Positions 17,793-27,065 are shown, counted from the first letter of the stretch. The stretch is DNA of 64,000 nucleotides from an uncultured Methanolobus sp. (GCF_963667555.1 NZ_OY763421.1:3055562-3119561), one strand, 5' to 3'. Notes: generated by a model not told the origin, from the sequence alone. Translations and numbers: made by a program.

Positions 17793-18380
17793 ATGGCAGA
17801 AGACGCATTATTCTCTATCTTCATGGATGGTCTTTTCATTAAGAACTTCCTGCTTATTCAGTTCCTTGGACTGTGTTCCTTCGTGGGTGTAACCAAGGAC
17901 GTAAAAAGTGCAGCGGGAATGTCCGGAGCTGTAGTCTTCGTTATGGCAATGGCTTCTACGGTATCATATCTGCTATATACTTACATACTTGTGCCAACAA
18001 ATATGCAATTCCTCGACCTTATCAGCTTCATTGTTGTAATTGCAGCACTTGTACAGCTTGTAGAGTTCGTGGTAAGGAAGAACATTCCTTCACTATACCG
18101 CTCACTGGGTATTTACCTGCCACTTATTACAACTAATTGTGCTGTGCTCGGTGCTGTGCTGCTCAATGAAAGCTCAGGTTATAACTTTGCACAGAGTGTT
18201 GTATTCGGTATCGCAGCAGGTCTTGGATACACTATAGTAATGCTTATGATGGCCGGTATAAGAGAAAGATCAACGTTTGTGAACATCCCATCATCAATAA
18301 GGGGACTTCCACAGGCATTCTTCATCGCAACGATGCTTTCTCTGGCTTTTGTTAATTACTTCTGGGTGATTCCAATATGA
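17793..18380 (+). CDS. rnfA: Rnf complex membrane subunit RnfA
   Basis: The 195-residue protein has six membrane segments and is paralogous to RnfE. Landmarks are NFLLIQFLGLCSFVGVTKDV and GIYLPLITTNCAVLGAVLLN, each with a cysteine (LCS and TNC) in the place expected for the intramembrane cluster. The end overlaps rnfB by ATGA, so the two are coupled. Confidence 0.95.
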   Translation: MAEDALFSIFMDGLFIKNFLLIQFLGLCSFVGVTKDVKSAAGMSGAVVFVMAMASTVSYLLYTYILVPTNMQFLDLISFIVVIAALVQLVEFVVRKNIPSLYRSLGIYLPLITTNCAVLGAVLLNESSGYNFAQSVVFGIAAGLGYTIVMLMMAGIRERSTFVNIPSSIRGLPQAFFIATMLSLAFVNYFWVIPI

Positions 18381-19177
18381 GCGAACTGGTAACTTTACTA
18401 ATTCAGGCAGGAGCTATCCTCGGAGGTCTCGGACTGGCCGTTGGTGTCATGCTTGTAGTGGCATCAAAGAAATTCAAAGTAGAGACAAATCCTCTGGTTG
18501 ACGAGATCGTTGGAGTTCTTCCCGGGGCTAACTGTGGTGCCTGTGGTTACGCAGGTTGTGCAGACTTTGCAGAACGTGTGGTCAACGAAGGTGCACCTAT
18601 TAACGGTTGTCCCGTCGGTGGTTTTGATGTTGCCAAGGAAATTGGTGGCATTCTCGGACAGGAAGTAGCAGAAGGTGAGACCCAGTATCCGTTCGTCAGA
18701 TGTAACGGTGGTCTGAACTGTGTTGACCGTTTCGAGTATGTCGGCTTTGAGGACTGTAAGGCAGTTATGATGCTGTCAGACGGTGAAAAAGGCTGTAACT
18801 ACGGATGCATGGGCAGAGGTACCTGTGTACGTGCATGTCCTTTCGGTGCTCTCTCAATTGGTGAGGACCGTCTTCCGCATGTCAACAAGAACCTTTGTAC
18901 AAGCTGTGGACTCTGTATCGCATCATGTCCGAATGACATACTTGTGTTTGCAAAGGAATCTGAAAAGGTACATGTGTTCTGTATGTCCCACGACAAAGGT
19001 AAGGCAGTAAAGGAGTCCTGTACCGTTGGTTGTATCGGATGTAAGATCTGTGAGAAGAGCTGTCCTGAGGAAGCCATCAAGGTAACTAATTTCCTTGCGG
19101 AGATCGATCAGGAGAAATGTACTGCATGTGGATTATGCGTAGAGAAGTGTCCACAGAACTCAATTTCAATCAGGTGA
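18377..19177 (+). CDS. rnfB: Rnf complex iron-sulfur subunit RnfB
   Basis: The 266-residue protein has an N-terminal membrane helix (about 7-30). A [4Fe-4S] domain has C53, C56, C61 and C78 (GANCGACGYAGC, then NGCPVGG). Several ferredoxin-type motifs follow, including CTSCGLCIASCP, CIGCKICEKSCP and CTACGLCVEKCP, plus a Cys-rich stretch near 112-155. RnfB takes electrons from ferredoxin and hands them to the membrane core. The many clusters agree with the methanogen form of the subunit. Confidence 0.95.
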   Translation: MSELVTLLIQAGAILGGLGLAVGVMLVVASKKFKVETNPLVDEIVGVLPGANCGACGYAGCADFAERVVNEGAPINGCPVGGFDVAKEIGGILGQEVAEGETQYPFVRCNGGLNCVDRFEYVGFEDCKAVMMLSDGEKGCNYGCMGRGTCVRACPFGALSIGEDRLPHVNKNLCTSCGLCIASCPNDILVFAKESEKVHVFCMSHDKGKAVKESCTVGCIGCKICEKSCPEEAIKVTNFLAEIDQEKCTACGLCVEKCPQNSISIR

Positions 19178-19181
19178 TCAC

Positions 19182-19514
19182 ATGACATATAAAACAAAGC
19201 TTGGTCTGAACGAAAATATCGTGGCAGCCCTTAGTTATGTAGGATTCTGGATCACAGGGATAATCTTCCTGCTCATTGAACCGGACAACAAGTTCGTCAG
19301 GTTCCATGCAATGCAGTCACTGCTGATATTCCTTCCACTTTCACTTATCATTTTCATCGTGGGATGGATACCATACGTTGGCTGGATGATAGCTGATTTC
19401 CTTGGATTTGGTGCATTGTTCTTCATACTTGTGCTTGTCATAATGGCATACAAGGGTTTAATGCTCAAGATCCCTGTTGTGGGCAGTTACGCTTACAAGC
19501 TGATCTATCAGTAA
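19182..19514 (+). CDS. Small membrane protein at the end of the rnf operon (DUF4870/Tic20-like)
   Basis: The 110-residue protein has three hydrophobic segments (about 12-28, 45-65 and 70-92). It has the pattern LSYVGFWITGIIFLLIEPDN followed by VRFHAMQSLL, which is typical of the DUF4870/Tic20-like family. It lies five bases after rnfB and before the operon's terminator. A gene in this position also follows rnfB in Methanosarcina. Its role in the Rnf complex is unknown. Confidence 0.8.
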   Translation: MTYKTKLGLNENIVAALSYVGFWITGIIFLLIEPDNKFVRFHAMQSLLIFLPLSLIIFIVGWIPYVGWMIADFLGFGALFFILVLVIMAYKGLMLKIPVVGSYAYKLIYQ

Positions 19515-19541
19515 GATCTAAAACACACAGAAATACAAAAT

Positions 19542-19583
19542 TAGCAGGAAGCTGTGAGGCTAAATCCTGCACATCTTTTTTTT
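19542..19583 (+). terminator. Terminator of the mmcA-rnf operon
   Basis: GCAGGA at 19544-19549 pairs with TCCTGC at 19565-19570, followed by a run of eight or more T. It lies between the rnf operon and rfcS. Confidence 0.65.
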
Positions 19584-19655
19584 ATCTACGAAAACTTAAA
19601 AAACTACATCTTCCTATTATTGCAGGCATGTACACTTTTATGCGGAGGGTTTGAA

Positions 19656-20618
19656 ATTAAAGAAGAGATATGGATTGAAAAGTATAGGCCCTTTAAGCTT
19701 GACGACGTGGTCGGCCAGAAAGAGACTGTAGAAAGGCTCAAATCGTACATTAAGACGAGAAACCTTCCACATCTTTTGTTCTCAGGTCCTCCTGGAGTAG
19801 GAAAAACCGCAACTTCCGTGTCAATTGCGCGTGAGCTTTTTGGTGATTCCTGGCGTGAGAATTTCACTGAGCTTAATGCTTCTGATGAACGTGGAATTGA
19901 TGTTGTCAGGACAAAGATAAAGAACTTTGCAAAAACAACTCCTATCGGCGGTGCAGATTTCAAGATAATCTTCCTTGACGAAGCAGATGCTTTAACTTCT
20001 GATGCGCAGTCTGCACTCAGGCGTACAATGGAACGCTACACCAACAACTGCCGCTTCATTCTTTCATGTAATTACTCATCCAAGATTATCGAGCCTATCC
20101 AGTCAAGATGCGCAGTATACAGGTTCCGTCCTCTGTCCGATGAAGCTGTGGCAGAGCGTGTAAGATTTGTGGCTCAAAACGAAGGTCTGGATATTGCTGA
20201 CGATGGTGTGGATGCCATAAAATATGTTGCGCAGGGCGATATGAGAAAAGCTATCAATGCTCTTCAGGCAGCAGCTCTTATTGCAGATACGATCCATAAG
20301 GACGCAATTTATAAGATAACTGCAACTGCACGTCCTGAGCAGGTCAAAGAGCTTATCACTACAGCTCTTGATGGAAGTTTCAGTGCTGCAAGAAAACATC
20401 TGGACAGCCTTTTGCTTGAGCAGGGTCTTTCAGGAGAGGATGTTGTTGGTCAGATATACAGGGCTATGTTTGAGGTCGATATACCTGAAAAGAAGATGGT
20501 CGAACTTATCGATGTAATCGGTGAGATAGATTTCAGATTGACTGAAGGTGCCAATGAGAGAATTCAGCTTGAATGCCTTCTGGCACACTTTGCATTATCA
20601 GGAAAGGAATGTAATTGA
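19656..20618 (+). CDS. rfcS: Replication factor C small subunit RfcS
   Basis: The AAA+ clamp-loader subunit has about 320 residues. Landmarks are [16 protein letters not shown] at the N-terminus, Walker A GPPGVGKT, Walker [11 protein letters not shown], sensor 1 [11 protein letters not shown] and the SRC motif (QSRCAVYRF). With RfcL it loads PCNA. The start is odd. A strong GGAGGG lies at 19644-19649, but the only in-frame codon at a good distance is ATT at 19656. TTG at 19651 is out of frame, and TTG at 19620 or GTG at 19554 lie upstream of the ribosome-binding site. I place the start at ATT 19656; a missing base in the sequence is the alternative. Confidence 0.85.
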   Translation: MKEEIWIEKYRPFKLDDVVGQKETVERLKSYIKTRNLPHLLFSGPPGVGKTATSVSIARELFGDSWRENFTELNASDERGIDVVRTKIKNFAKTTPIGGADFKIIFLDEADALTSDAQSALRRTMERYTNNCRFILSCNYSSKIIEPIQSRCAVYRFRPLSDEAVAERVRFVAQNEGLDIADDGVDAIKYVAQGDMRKAINALQAAALIADTIHKDAIYKITATARPEQVKELITTALDGSFSAARKHLDSLLLEQGLSGEDVVGQIYRAMFEVDIPEKKMVELIDVIGEIDFRLTEGANERIQLECLLAHFALSGKECN

Positions 20619-21121
20619 GTCTTGAAGCAACAGTATTAGACTTACTTTCCTCTTTTCCTCACTGGCTTGCAACCATAATTATTGGAGCATTGCCAGTATT
20701 TGAATTGAGGGGTGCAATTCCTATTGCTTTGGTGGAATTTGATATGAGTCCTGCATCTGCATTCTTTTTTGCAGTACTGGGTAACATGATCCCTGTTGTA
20801 CCTTTGCTCCTGTTCCTTGATCCCGTTTCCACTTATCTTCGTCGTTATGCTATATTTGATAAATTCTTCTCTTGGCTTTTTGGAAGAACACACCGCAACC
20901 ATTCGGACAATTTTGAAAAATATGGTACACTTGCCCTGACACTCTTCGTTGCAGTTCCTTTACCTGTAACAGGTGCATGGACAGGATGCGCCGCTGCATT
21001 TGTTTTTGGCATCAAGTTCCGTCATGCTTTCCCGGCAATACTTGCAGGAGTACTAATAGCAGGGGCAATAATGAGCATCCTGACAGTAGGTGGACTAAGT
21101 CTGGTGGACCTCATCAGTTGA
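20615..21121 (+). CDS. COG2426-type small membrane transporter (putative small multidrug export protein)
   Basis: The 168-residue protein has four or five hydrophobic segments. The signature is [19 protein letters not shown] near residues 23-41, followed by [17 protein letters not shown] and [20 protein letters not shown], typical of the COG2426/PF06695 family. The family name as a multidrug exporter is weakly supported; substrate is unknown. The TTG start overlaps the rfcS stop (TTGA), so the two genes are coupled. Confidence 0.8.
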   Translation: MSLEATVLDLLSSFPHWLATIIIGALPVFELRGAIPIALVEFDMSPASAFFFAVLGNMIPVVPLLLFLDPVSTYLRRYAIFDKFFSWLFGRTHRNHSDNFEKYGTLALTLFVAVPLPVTGAWTGCAAAFVFGIKFRHAFPAILAGVLIAGAIMSILTVGGLSLVDLIS

Positions 21122-21202
21122 AACGCATACAGTGCTGATGTTCACAAAAATATAATTAATAAAACTAATTGGGAAATAGATTAAAAAGTAGGATTTCTGG
21201 GA

Positions 21203-21415
21203 TTACTTTCCCAGCATATCTTTTGCAAGGTTGATATCTTCAGCCTTTACTGTTTTTCTTCCAGCGTGCTCTGCGAGCTTGATGGCTTCTCTTGATATCT
21301 CAAGTCCGTATTCTTCCAGTATGGCTGTGAGTGCCATTCCTGCAGACTCGCTTACTCTTTGTGCTCCGGCATTTCTTATTACTCTCTCAATAGGTGCAAA
21401 TGGAATTATTGTCAT
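21203..21415 (-). CDS. Archaeal histone
   Basis: The protein has 70 residues from the ATG at 21415. A single histone fold covers nearly the whole protein: IPFAPIERVIRNAGAQRVSE, then SAGMALTAILEEYGLEISRE, then KTVKAEDINLAKDMLG. It lacks tails, as in HMf-type histones, and would dimerise and wrap DNA. A longer in-frame N-terminus starting at 21469 is not typical of the family. It is monocistronic and convergent with the COG2426 gene. Confidence 0.95.
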   Translation of the reverse strand: MTIIPFAPIERVIRNAGAQRVSESAGMALTAILEEYGLEISREAIKLAEHAGRKTVKAEDINLAKDMLGK

Positions 21416-21580
21416 AAATATCCTCTTATATGTATTATATTTAGAATCTGGTTTAGTATTCTCTAACAACTAGCAAAATAACCTATATATAGTTTTTTAA
21501 AGAAAATTCCACATCAAATCAAGCTTATTTGTCTTTTCAGAGTTATTTGGATATTTTTCGATTCTTAGACTTAAATGAAA

Positions 21581-22018
21581 TTACTCTTTCTTTTTCATTT
21601 TCTTTGCCAGGTCTTTTCCAAGTCTTACACACTCGGCCAGATCTTTTTCATTTGGTATGTACTGTATTCTTAATACCGGATCAATTACTTTCACACCAGC
21701 CTCTCTGAGCTTCTCAGCAATCATGATCGGTGCTTCTCCGCTCCATCCATAAGACCCGAAAGCTGCGCCCAGTTTGCCCTCGATACCCACGCCAATTAAT
21801 TTATCAAGGAACTTAGCGATGGGCTCCAGCATTGTATAATAAAATGTTGAGGAACCTATACAGATGGCATCGTATTTTGCAACCTCTGCCGGATCCCATT
21901 CATAAAAATTATTGACATCAACATCTACATGTTTTTCACGTGCGCCCTCTGCAATGGCCTCTGCCATCATTTTTGTACTTCCCTGGGTACTAAGGTATAC
22001 TATAGCTAGTCTTGGCAT
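21581..22018 (-). CDS. Flavodoxin-family protein
   Basis: The 145-residue protein has the flavodoxin fold. The phosphate loop is STQGSTKMMAEAIAEGA at 10-26, the 60s loop is GSSTFYYTM and the 90s loop is GSYGWSGEAP. It binds FMN and could replace ferredoxin as a low-potential carrier. It lacks the beta-lactamase-like domain of FprA-type proteins, so it is a stand-alone flavodoxin. Low-copy electron partner to Rnf is a possible role, without direct evidence. Confidence 0.85.
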   Translation of the reverse strand: MPRLAIVYLSTQGSTKMMAEAIAEGAREKHVDVDVNNFYEWDPAEVAKYDAICIGSSTFYYTMLEPIAKFLDKLIGVGIEGKLGAAFGSYGWSGEAPIMIAEKLREAGVKVIDPVLRIQYIPNEKDLAECVRLGKDLAKKMKKKE

Positions 22019-22177
22019 TTTTTGACCCCCATAAAATAATAGAAAACTATCTTATAATTCAAATGTATGTTTTCTGTAATTAATGGTATGTCTGCATGCT
22101 ATTGATAAATATTTCTTATAATATCTCTTTATCCATGCACCAAAAATATTATATTGTTTCATTGTTATTTTTGCTAT

Positions 22178-22522
22178 GTGTCAGGTCACATATTTAGAGA
22201 AACAATACAAAAAAGTTTTCTACAAATTATTATATTTGTATTATTAGTCTTGTCTTTAATAGGTGTATCAGGAATATTGATCTACTTAGTTGAAGGTAAA
22301 GAATATGGTTTTTCATCAGTATTGTTTGGAATCTATTGGTCTTTCACTACAGCTTTTTCTCTTGGATTCGGTGACATTGTTCCGCAAACCGGTCTTGGAC
22401 TTTCTATTTATTTCTTCTTGCAAATGTTAGGTTTATTCCTGATAATAGTGCCATTCCTGATTCTGATATTTGGGCTGATTGAGTTTTTATTTTCTATTTT
22501 TTGTACTGTATCAAAAGAATGA
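22178..22522 (+). CDS. Two-helix K+ channel-like protein
   Basis: The protein has about 114 residues. A first membrane helix lies near residues 11-30 (IIIFVLLVLSLIGVSGILIY). A pore helix and selectivity filter TAFSLGFGDIVP follow, then a second membrane helix near 75-105. The 2-TM layout is that of KcsA-like pores. GFGD replaces the classic GYGD and is common in other K+ channels. There is no cytoplasmic gating domain. The start is uncertain: GTG at 22178 and TTG at 22154 are both possible and neither has a clear ribosome-binding site. Confidence 0.65.
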   Translation: MSGHIFRETIQKSFLQIIIFVLLVLSLIGVSGILIYLVEGKEYGFSSVLFGIYWSFTTAFSLGFGDIVPQTGLGLSIYFFLQMLGLFLIIVPFLILIFGLIEFLFSIFCTVSKE

Positions 22523-22979
22523 ATAACTTACAGATTTCTCGGCTCTGTAGGAATTCTGTCAGGTAACCTTTAAAGTAAGCTGATTGGTTTTGTCAGGCCG
22601 ATGTGGTCTATGTTTTTTTAGAGAGTACCTGCCAAATCCCGAAGGAACCGGCGAAGCCGGCGTTTTTCCAAATAGGTGAACAAAATAACTGACATGTTGC
22701 AGTGGACTACTTTCTTCGCATGCCTTCTATAGAATTCTCAAGCATAAGTGCAATTTTTCTGCACAGAGGCATTGGAAGGTGCCGCCTTCGGCGGATGGTT
22801 ACATTGGTTTTAGTTTGCAAATTGTTTTTTGGTTTCGGAACTGAAAAAGAGCAAAGTTCGTGTCACTCATGTAAACAGGATTTCTACAGAGCCGATTTTT
22901 CTTTTTTCTATCTAGCTAGTTATCTTTATTGCCAATCAGGAAATACACTTAAGAAGATTTCAAATAAAGGAGAATCCCT
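22523..22979. other. Intergenic region with three short GC hairpins
   Basis: No convincing gene is seen; a 104-codon frame at 22702-23016 overlaps the rpa start and has no recognisable content. The region holds CCGGC-GAA-GCCGG at 22648-22660 followed by CGTTTTT (a terminator for the channel gene). A loop GTGCA...TGCAC lies near 22748-22765, and CCGCC-TTC-GGCGG lies at 22782-22794. A GGAG before ATG 22980 serves the rpa gene. Confidence 0.45.
22648..22667 (+). terminator. Compact GC hairpin with T-run after the channel gene
   Basis: CCGGC (22648-22652), loop GAA, GCCGG (22656-22660), then CG and five T. A short, strong intrinsic terminator. Confidence 0.55.
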
Positions 22980-24287
22980 ATGGACGAGAAAATCGCGCCA
23001 CATATCGATGAATTAACCATGGCGCTTGGAAACATTAGCAGGGAAGAGATCAGCAGAGAGCTTGACAAACTTTTGAAATATCGGGTTCCTCTGGAAGAAG
23101 CAAAACGGATGATCAAAGCAAAGTATCTTTCAGTATCATCTAACACGGTAAGTGTCAAAGACCTCTCACCGGGACTGAATGGTATTGAAATAAGCGGACG
23201 TATAATCGATATTGTTGAAAAGACCGTATCGATACAGGGTGAGCAGAAAACCATCTTCTCAGGAACACTTGGTGATGGCACAGGCATATGTTCTTTCACA
23301 TGCTGGGATGACATGTCGTTAAAGCCAGGCGATGCGATACGCATCAAGAATGCTTACACACGTCTCTGGAACAACCGGCCTGAACTCTATTTTGGCAAGA
23401 GATCCACAATTACCTATCTTCAGGATGACGAGCTTCCTGAATCGGAAGAGATGTCCCATTCAAATCTCAAGAAACTGGGTGAAATTGTTCCTGCGGATGT
23501 ACTTGTGAGTTCTGTTGTATTGATCGTGGAGATGTATCACCGAGAGATAAATATCAAAGGCGAGGAAGTGACTGTTGTTGAAGGTGTTCTGGCGGATGAG
23601 ACTGGAAAACTGCCATTCACTTCATGGACACCACTGGGAGGGCCGGATATTGGTGATTTCATTTGTATAGAAGGAGCTTCTGTGAGGATATTCAGGGGTC
23701 TTCCGTCCATTAATTTCACGGAGACAACCTCCATTGAGAAAATCTCAGATACATCAGGACTGCCATTTACAATGGAATCGGTAAGCAAGGCAAGTTCTTC
23801 CATTGCCATTGAAAAACTCCTTGAGAAAGAAGGAATGTTCGATGTGACTGTCAGCGGTACTATTATCTCTGTCAGGTCCGGTTCGGGACTTATCGAACGC
23901 TGCCCGCAATGTAATCGTGTAACACAGAAATCTTCCTGTCGGTCCCACGGTGAAGTGGAATGTCTGACTGACATGCGGATAAAAGCCATTCTTGATGACG
24001 GAACAGGTGCAGTTCACCTGATGCTTAACAGGGAACTCTCAGAAGCAGTTTATGGCAAAAGCATGCATGACGCTGAGAAAATGGCACAGAGTTCTCTTTC
24101 CAGTGAAGCTGTGTTCGAGGACATGAAAAAAGTACTCACCGGCAAATATCTTGCAGCCAGAGGTAACTCATCCAGAAATGAGTTTGGAGTTTCACTTGTT
24201 GCCAGGTCTGTATGGGTTCCTGAGAATAATGTTGATGTACGCATAGAAGAACTTCTGGAAAGAATGGATGCAGGATGTGATGAGTAA
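22980..24287 (+). CDS. rpa: Single-stranded DNA-binding protein RPA with two OB folds and a zinc finger (copy A)
   Basis: The 435-residue protein has an N-terminal helical segment (about 1-50) matching copy B. OB fold 1 is at about 70-160 (GIEISGRIIDIVEKTVSIQG, LYFGKRS) and OB fold 2 at about 165-260. A third OB region at about 285-400 carries the zinc-binding CPQCNRVTQKSSCRSH motif (CxxC-x8-CxxH). This is the RPA3/RPA2-like layout of Methanosarcinales. It binds single-stranded DNA in replication and repair. It overlaps the RPAP gene by one base (TAATG). Copy B at 32609 lacks one OB domain. Confidence 0.9.
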   Translation: MDEKIAPHIDELTMALGNISREEISRELDKLLKYRVPLEEAKRMIKAKYLSVSSNTVSVKDLSPGLNGIEISGRIIDIVEKTVSIQGEQKTIFSGTLGDGTGICSFTCWDDMSLKPGDAIRIKNAYTRLWNNRPELYFGKRSTITYLQDDELPESEEMSHSNLKKLGEIVPADVLVSSVVLIVEMYHREINIKGEEVTVVEGVLADETGKLPFTSWTPLGGPDIGDFICIEGASVRIFRGLPSINFTETTSIEKISDTSGLPFTMESVSKASSSIAIEKLLEKEGMFDVTVSGTIISVRSGSGLIERCPQCNRVTQKSSCRSHGEVECLTDMRIKAILDDGTGAVHLMLNRELSEAVYGKSMHDAEKMAQSSLSSEAVFEDMKKVLTGKYLAARGNSSRNEFGVSLVARSVWVPENNVDVRIEELLERMDAGCDE

Positions 24288-25159
24288 TGGTTGAAAGAGA
24301 AGTTGCATACAGGATCTTTGCCAGAGAGTTCAATGATTCCCGTTTCCACTTGTATTCCTCATCGCCAACTGAACAGGATATTTATTCACCTAATTTTCTC
24401 ATAAGTCCTACAGGGCTTAAAGTTAACAGGGTGCTTATTGTTGGTGTTGTTACGGAAGTTGACCGACTGTCTGAACAGAAAGGCAGTGAAAGGGATTTAT
24501 GGAGGGCACGTATTTCCGATCCAACCGGAGCATTCACTATTTATGCTGGCAGCTACCAGCCAGAAGCATCCGTATTCATGTCAACGATACAGGTTCCGTC
24601 ATATGTGATGATACTGGGAAAGGTACGTTCATACGAGCCGGGCGATGGTTCTGTCTTTGTGTCCCTGCGTCCTGAAGAGATAAATTATGTTGATGAATCT
24701 ATCCGTGACAGGTGGATCGTGGATACTGCTGAAATGACACTTGATCGCCTCGATGAATTTGATAAGTTCTTTTCAGGTGATACTAAAGAAGGAAAACTTA
24801 TGGATAGGATACTGGACAGTGGTGTTTCTGATTCATATGCAGGGGGAATGTGTCTTTCACTTGATTACTATCATAAGGATGCAGCATATTATGATTCATT
24901 GAAGGATGATGTCAGGAAGGCTCTCTGTTCAATTAGAAGGTCCGGTGGCAATAATGCCGAAGAGATCGATCATGAAACAGAGATACAGTTAATTGCCGAG
25001 GAATTGGATGATGGCAGTGGGTTTGAGTATATCGCCTTTATTAACAAGGCAGTTTCCAGGAATATTCCGGAAAAGATTGCAGACTCCACATTGAAGGTGC
25101 TTCTTTCAAAAGGCCATTTATATGAACCGAAAGCTGGTATTTTCAAAGTGATACATTAA
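24287..25159 (+). CDS. RPA-associated protein RPAP, long form with C-terminal extension
   Basis: The protein has 290 residues. The N-terminal half (about 1-150) matches the COG3390 RPA-associated family: EVAYRIFAREFNDS, SPTGLKVNRVLIVGVVTEVD, RARISDPTGAFTIYAGSYQP and a RWIVDTAEMTLDRL helix. An OB fold is present. The C-terminal part (about 170-290, FEYIAFINKAVSRNIPEKIA) has a winged-helix look and is absent from copy B. It is translationally coupled to rpa. The partner binds single-stranded DNA together with RPA in related archaea. Confidence 0.85.
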   Translation: MVEREVAYRIFAREFNDSRFHLYSSSPTEQDIYSPNFLISPTGLKVNRVLIVGVVTEVDRLSEQKGSERDLWRARISDPTGAFTIYAGSYQPEASVFMSTIQVPSYVMILGKVRSYEPGDGSVFVSLRPEEINYVDESIRDRWIVDTAEMTLDRLDEFDKFFSGDTKEGKLMDRILDSGVSDSYAGGMCLSLDYYHKDAAYYDSLKDDVRKALCSIRRSGGNNAEEIDHETEIQLIAEELDDGSGFEYIAFINKAVSRNIPEKIADSTLKVLLSKGHLYEPKAGIFKVIH

Positions 25160-25287
25160 GTATTCAGGGCTATATATCTACTGCAGGAGTTAGAGGTTTA
25201 ATGCGATATGCTTAAATATGCCGGAATATTACTCCTGAAGAGTTATTGATACATCTGCTTGCTTACTCATATTATGAAGGGGTACTT

Positions 25288-25875
25288 ATGGAACAAGATG
25301 AGATCATAGAGAATGTAAAAAACAGTATAATTCAAATGCAGGGCGTAGGAAACACTCTCCTGCTCAACGAAGAGGACAGAGAGATTATCAGGGAACTTGA
25401 GAAGAAAGCTGATGAAATGACTCTCATGGGACTTGGCAGGGGTGACAATAAAGGTGTAAAGGCAGTTCTGAAGAACGATGTGATATTTGCTTTTACCACC
25501 AACATGAATTTCTGCTGGCCTGAAGGTCCGAATGTCATTCTTATGCACGATGGTTGTGTTGTAGGTCAGGATATAGATGACGAGGCCAAGCTCGAAGAAG
25601 TAAAATCATGCAAGGATAAGCTCGTTATCGGTAACATTGTGATATATGACACAAGTGTCCTCAAAAAGATGGATGTCAAGAATAATCCGCTGATCGTTGT
25701 ATTGCCTCCAAAACCATGTGCAGATATAGAGGCAGTTGATAAGGTCTGCAATGTCGTACTTGCTTCCCCATCCCCTCCAAGTGATGAATATCTTAAAGAG
25801 AAGATGGGACTTGAGAATGTACATGGAACAGGTACATTCCTGGTAGGATTCGATTTTGATTGTTCCTGTAATTAA
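25288..25875 (+). CDS. Conserved-looking soluble protein of unknown function
   Basis: The protein has 195 residues from ATG 25288 (MEQDEIIENVKNSIIQMQGV), preceded by AAGGGG. It lacks signal and membrane segments. It is acidic, with an internal NFCWPEGPNVILMHDGCVVG, three further cysteines (SCKDK, KPCAD, KVCN) and a Cys-ending tail DFDCSCN. The proline-rich VVLPPKPCAD and LASPSPPSDEY are notable. I do not recognise the family. The scattered cysteines could hold a metal. It is followed by a strong bidirectional terminator and is convergent with the histidine kinase. Confidence 0.6.
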   Translation: MEQDEIIENVKNSIIQMQGVGNTLLLNEEDREIIRELEKKADEMTLMGLGRGDNKGVKAVLKNDVIFAFTTNMNFCWPEGPNVILMHDGCVVGQDIDDEAKLEEVKSCKDKLVIGNIVIYDTSVLKKMDVKNNPLIVVLPPKPCADIEAVDKVCNVVLASPSPPSDEYLKEKMGLENVHGTGTFLVGFDFDCSCN

Positions 25876-25880
25876 ACTAT

Positions 25881-25907
25881 AAATAGCTGCATTGCAGCTA
25901 TTTTTCT
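25881..25907. terminator. Bidirectional 10-bp hairpin terminator
   Basis: AAATAGCTGC (25881-25890) pairs with GCAGCTATTT (25894-25903) with a three-base loop, flanked by A and T runs on both sides. It can serve the unknown gene on the plus strand and the kinase on the minus strand. Confidence 0.7.
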
Positions 25908-25939
25908 TAAATTTATCTTCTTTTGAATTTACTTTAAAC

Positions 25940-26917
25940 TTACTTTTTGATTCCATGATCCGGAGTAGGCAATCTGATATGGACAGTTGTTCCAACTTCG
26001 GGTTCACTTTCTATCCAGATATCTCCCTTGTGAGCTTCCACTATGGTCTTTGCAATGTGAAGCCCAAGTCCGTTGCCTCCATAACGTCTTGTTTTTGAGC
26101 CATCTATCTGGTAGAATCTTGCAAATATGTTTTCCACTTCATCTTCAGCAATTCCAATTCCCCTGTCGATCACTTTAATATGAAGACTTTTGTAACCTTC
26201 GTGGATGATCAGTTGTATATGCTGTCCATTAGGACTGAACTTACTGGCATTTTCCAGTATCTGTATCAGAGCTTCCTTGAGGTATTTCCTGTCCCCTTCC
26301 AGATATGGGAGTTTCGGTCTGATGTCTATCTCAACCTCTTGCTTTCTCTGGTTGAGCTGGTCAGCTATATCCACAACAGCTCCTGTTGCAATATCATTAA
26401 TATTGAGCGTTGTAAATGTGTATTCGATATCTCCAGACCTTGCAACACTTATGAATATAAGGGAATCAATGAGTCTTTCCAGCTTTTCAGAAGAATCTGT
26501 CATTTTTTTAAGAGCTTCCTTTTGTTTCTGGTTGATCTCACCAAGGCTTCCATCATACAGGATCTCAGAGTAACCTCTGATGGGAACAAGCGGAGTTTTG
26601 AGTTCGTGCCTGAGATTTGCAATGAATTCCTCTTTGATAGCATCAATAGAATTGAACTCTTTTATTGCATCCTTTGTATCATGGAACCTTCTGTATGCAA
26701 ATATCAAGGATGCAGCCATAATTACTGTGATAGTTATCAGTATCTCTCCCATTATCCAATCTTCTATTGGGCATGGGATGCCATAAAAAATGTATGAAAG
26801 GTCGGTTATCAATGAAAGAAATAATATACAGATGATGCCTGTGATGAGCAGAACCGTATCAGTGACCATCCTTTTAGTGTAGTTCTCTTTTCTCAGGTTG
26901 AGTGATCTTTCATCCAT
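25940..26917 (-). CDS. Membrane sensor histidine kinase, orphan
   Basis: The 325-residue protein has two N-terminal membrane helices (about 18-42 and 58-78), separated by a short loop with no clear sensor domain. It has a HisKA domain with the phospho-accepting His in NLRHELKTPLVP (about residue 105). The HATPase domain carries the N box ILENASKFSP, DRGIGIAED, and GGNGLGLHIAKTIVEAHKG. No response regulator lies next to it. Signal is unknown; the short sensor portion suggests membrane-linked sensing or an interaction partner. Confidence 0.88.
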   Translation of the reverse strand: MDERSLNLRKENYTKRMVTDTVLLITGIICILFLSLITDLSYIFYGIPCPIEDWIMGEILITITVIMAASLIFAYRRFHDTKDAIKEFNSIDAIKEEFIANLRHELKTPLVPIRGYSEILYDGSLGEINQKQKEALKKMTDSSEKLERLIDSLIFISVARSGDIEYTFTTLNINDIATGAVVDIADQLNQRKQEVEIDIRPKLPYLEGDRKYLKEALIQILENASKFSPNGQHIQLIIHEGYKSLHIKVIDRGIGIAEDEVENIFARFYQIDGSKTRRYGGNGLGLHIAKTIVEAHKGDIWIESEPEVGTTVHIRLPTPDHGIKK

Positions 26918-27065
26918 AATGGGCCCGTTTTTGTTAATTAGGAATCACATTTCCTCTCAATCTATATATAATTATTCTAGTATAATTTTGATTAATTATC
27001 ATCGGACTAACAGTGATGCTTCTGGTAAGAAACTAAAGTGAACAAAAAACAGGAAGATCTATCTG

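Noticed and set aside
22702..23016. 104-residue open frame before rpa copy A
   Set aside because: It has no ribosome-binding site or recognisable domain, runs into the rpa start and spans hairpins.
26180..26797. 205-residue plus-strand frame
   Set aside because: It is the complement of the histidine kinase gene and is Cys/Phe-rich as expected of a shadow.
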